A stretch of DNA of 64,000 nt from Halomonas sp. S3-1-1 (GTDB lineage: Bacteria; Pseudomonadota; Gammaproteobacteria; Pseudomonadales; Halomonadaceae), in NCBI RefSeq assembly GCF_023757625.1, contig NZ_JALGBZ010000002.1:434001-498000 (forward strand), written 5' to 3'. Made by a program: the position numbers and the translations under genes. Below are positions 63,288 to 64,000 of this stretch, one piece after another. Below the pieces are notes generated by a model, which had not been told where the DNA came from, did not search any database, and was given only the letters and a program-made list of their open reading frames with translations. Positions within the stretch are counted from its first letter, which is position 1. Each line of letters begins with the position of its first letter.

Positions 63288-64000
63288 GTGGCCGCTTTTG
63301 ATGATCTTGCCTTTTTCCAGCACCTGGCCCGAGCCGGTAGCTTGACCGCGGCGGCGCGCACGCTTGGGCTTTCGCTGTCGGCGGTGAGCAAGCGCCTGAA
63401 ACAGCTCGAAGCCCGCCTGGGCGTGAGCCTGGCCGCACGCACTACCCGGCGGCTGACGCTAACACCAGAAGGCGAGCGCTACCTTGCGCGCGGTTCGCTG
63501 ATTCTCGAGGAGCTTGCCGAGCTCGAAGGCACGCTCAACGAGGCGCAAGGCCAAACGCTGAACGGGGCGCTGCGAATCAATGCCACCTTCGGTTTTGGCC
63601 GCGCCCACGTCGCGCCGCTTTTGTCGGCGTTTTGCCACGCTCACCCCGGCGTGAACGGCTGGCTGGAGTTGACCAACTTTCCCCTGAGCCTGGCCGATCA
63701 CGGCCTGGATATTGGCATTCGCGTCGGCGAGCCGCCGGATTCACGGCTGATCGCAAGACCGATTCTCGAAAGCCGCCGAGTGCTGTGCGCCGCACCGGGT
63801 TACGTCAAGCGCATGCCGGTACTCAACACCCCGCAGGATTTGACCCGCCACGCGTGCCTGGTGGTGCAGGAGAACGACACCGATTTCCCGCTCTGGCGCT
63901 TCGAGCCCAAGTGCAAACGCGGCCCGGCGCAGTCGGTGAAGGTGAGCGGGCGGCTTTCGAGCAACGATGCCGAGGTAATCACCAGGCTTGCGCTGGACGG
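63288..64000 (+). CDS. LysR family regulator, DmlR-like, cut by window end
   Basis: The frame from GTG 63288 (GGAG 7 bases upstream) stays open to the window end, giving about 237 residues. The HTH is AFFQHLARAGSLTAAARTLG (starting about residue 8) followed by LSAVSKRLKQLEARLGVSLA. The effector domain LRINATFGFGRAHVAPLLSA is of the PecT/DmlR type. It is divergent from the tartrate/D-malate dehydrogenase across 104 bp and probably activates it in the presence of the substrate. The 3' end lies outside the window. Confidence 0.88.
   Translation, partial: MAAFDDLAFFQHLARAGSLTAAARTLGLSLSAVSKRLKQLEARLGVSLAARTTRRLTLTPEGERYLARGSLILEELAELEGTLNEAQGQTLNGALRINATFGFGRAHVAPLLSAFCHAHPGVNGWLELTNFPLSLADHGLDIGIRVGEPPDSRLIARPILESRRVLCAAPGYVKRMPVLNTPQDLTRHACLVVQENDTDFPLWRFEPKCKRGPAQSVKVSGRLSSNDAEVITRLALD

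Overview
The window looks like a piece of chromosome from a GC-rich gammaproteobacterium, most probably a Halomonas-type member of the Halomonadaceae. This rests on the mix of genes (RecBCD, TrpI-like/TrpBA, PurEK, AstE, TraX-family and ChrA proteins), the strong G/C third-position bias and the many long antisense shadow frames. The genus is inferred and no marker gene is present. I saw no rRNA, tRNA, CRISPR array, phage structural gene or intact IS transposase.

Left part (1-23.9 kb) is mostly metabolic genes, each with its own regulator. A sugar-acid type operon (SDR dehydrogenase, SMP-30 lactonase, DHDPS-family lyase, LysR) is followed by a secreted glycerophosphodiesterase and by soxR, divergent from an oxidoreductase through two SoxR-box-like sites. 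Next come a FlaR-like P-loop kinase, a LysE exporter, mmuPM for S-methylmethionine use, a TrpI-like regulator divergent from trpBA, an SDR, and an aldo/keto reductase divergent from a TetR gene. That last spacer holds three direct repeats exactly 16 bp apart. A membrane-anchored HTH protein, an AraC-LysE pair, a StbD/RelE-type toxin-antitoxin pair, GNAT acetyltransferases and an AEC transporter divergent from a LysR complete this part.

Middle part (23.9-34.5 kb) is accessory. It has an AT-rich orphan exported protein, a zinc metallopeptidase-like protein, and an ankyrin-like gene whose stop codon lies inside a 147-bp MITE-like element that also abuts a type-B carboxylesterase. Several small orphan proteins follow. 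The most interesting stretch is an AT-rich block at 30.7-34.3 kb with three overlapping genes: an adenosine deaminase, a HAM1/ITPase-like protein lacking its catalytic Asp, and a SIR2 NADase-like protein. This is the gene set of the recently described Kongming (KomABC) antiphage system, which signals with dITP and depletes NAD+. A separately spaced cN-I type 5'-nucleotidase follows it, and a perfect 12-bp inverted repeat marks the right edge.

Right part (34.5-64 kb) returns to core genes. It holds a PAP2 phosphatase, recD-recB, pncB on the opposite strand, recC, a DUF5362-like protein, ilvD, chrA, a small HTH protein, purEK, a diguanylate cyclase and a TraX-family protein. A polar amino acid ABC transporter lies next to astE, which suggests arginine uptake and catabolism. 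The window ends with a hemerythrin, wrbA, an FMN-dependent alpha-hydroxy acid dehydrogenase, and a tartrate/D-malate dehydrogenase divergent from a LysR gene that runs off the end. Several terminators are clear. Many starts were moved inward to a codon with a ribosome binding site.
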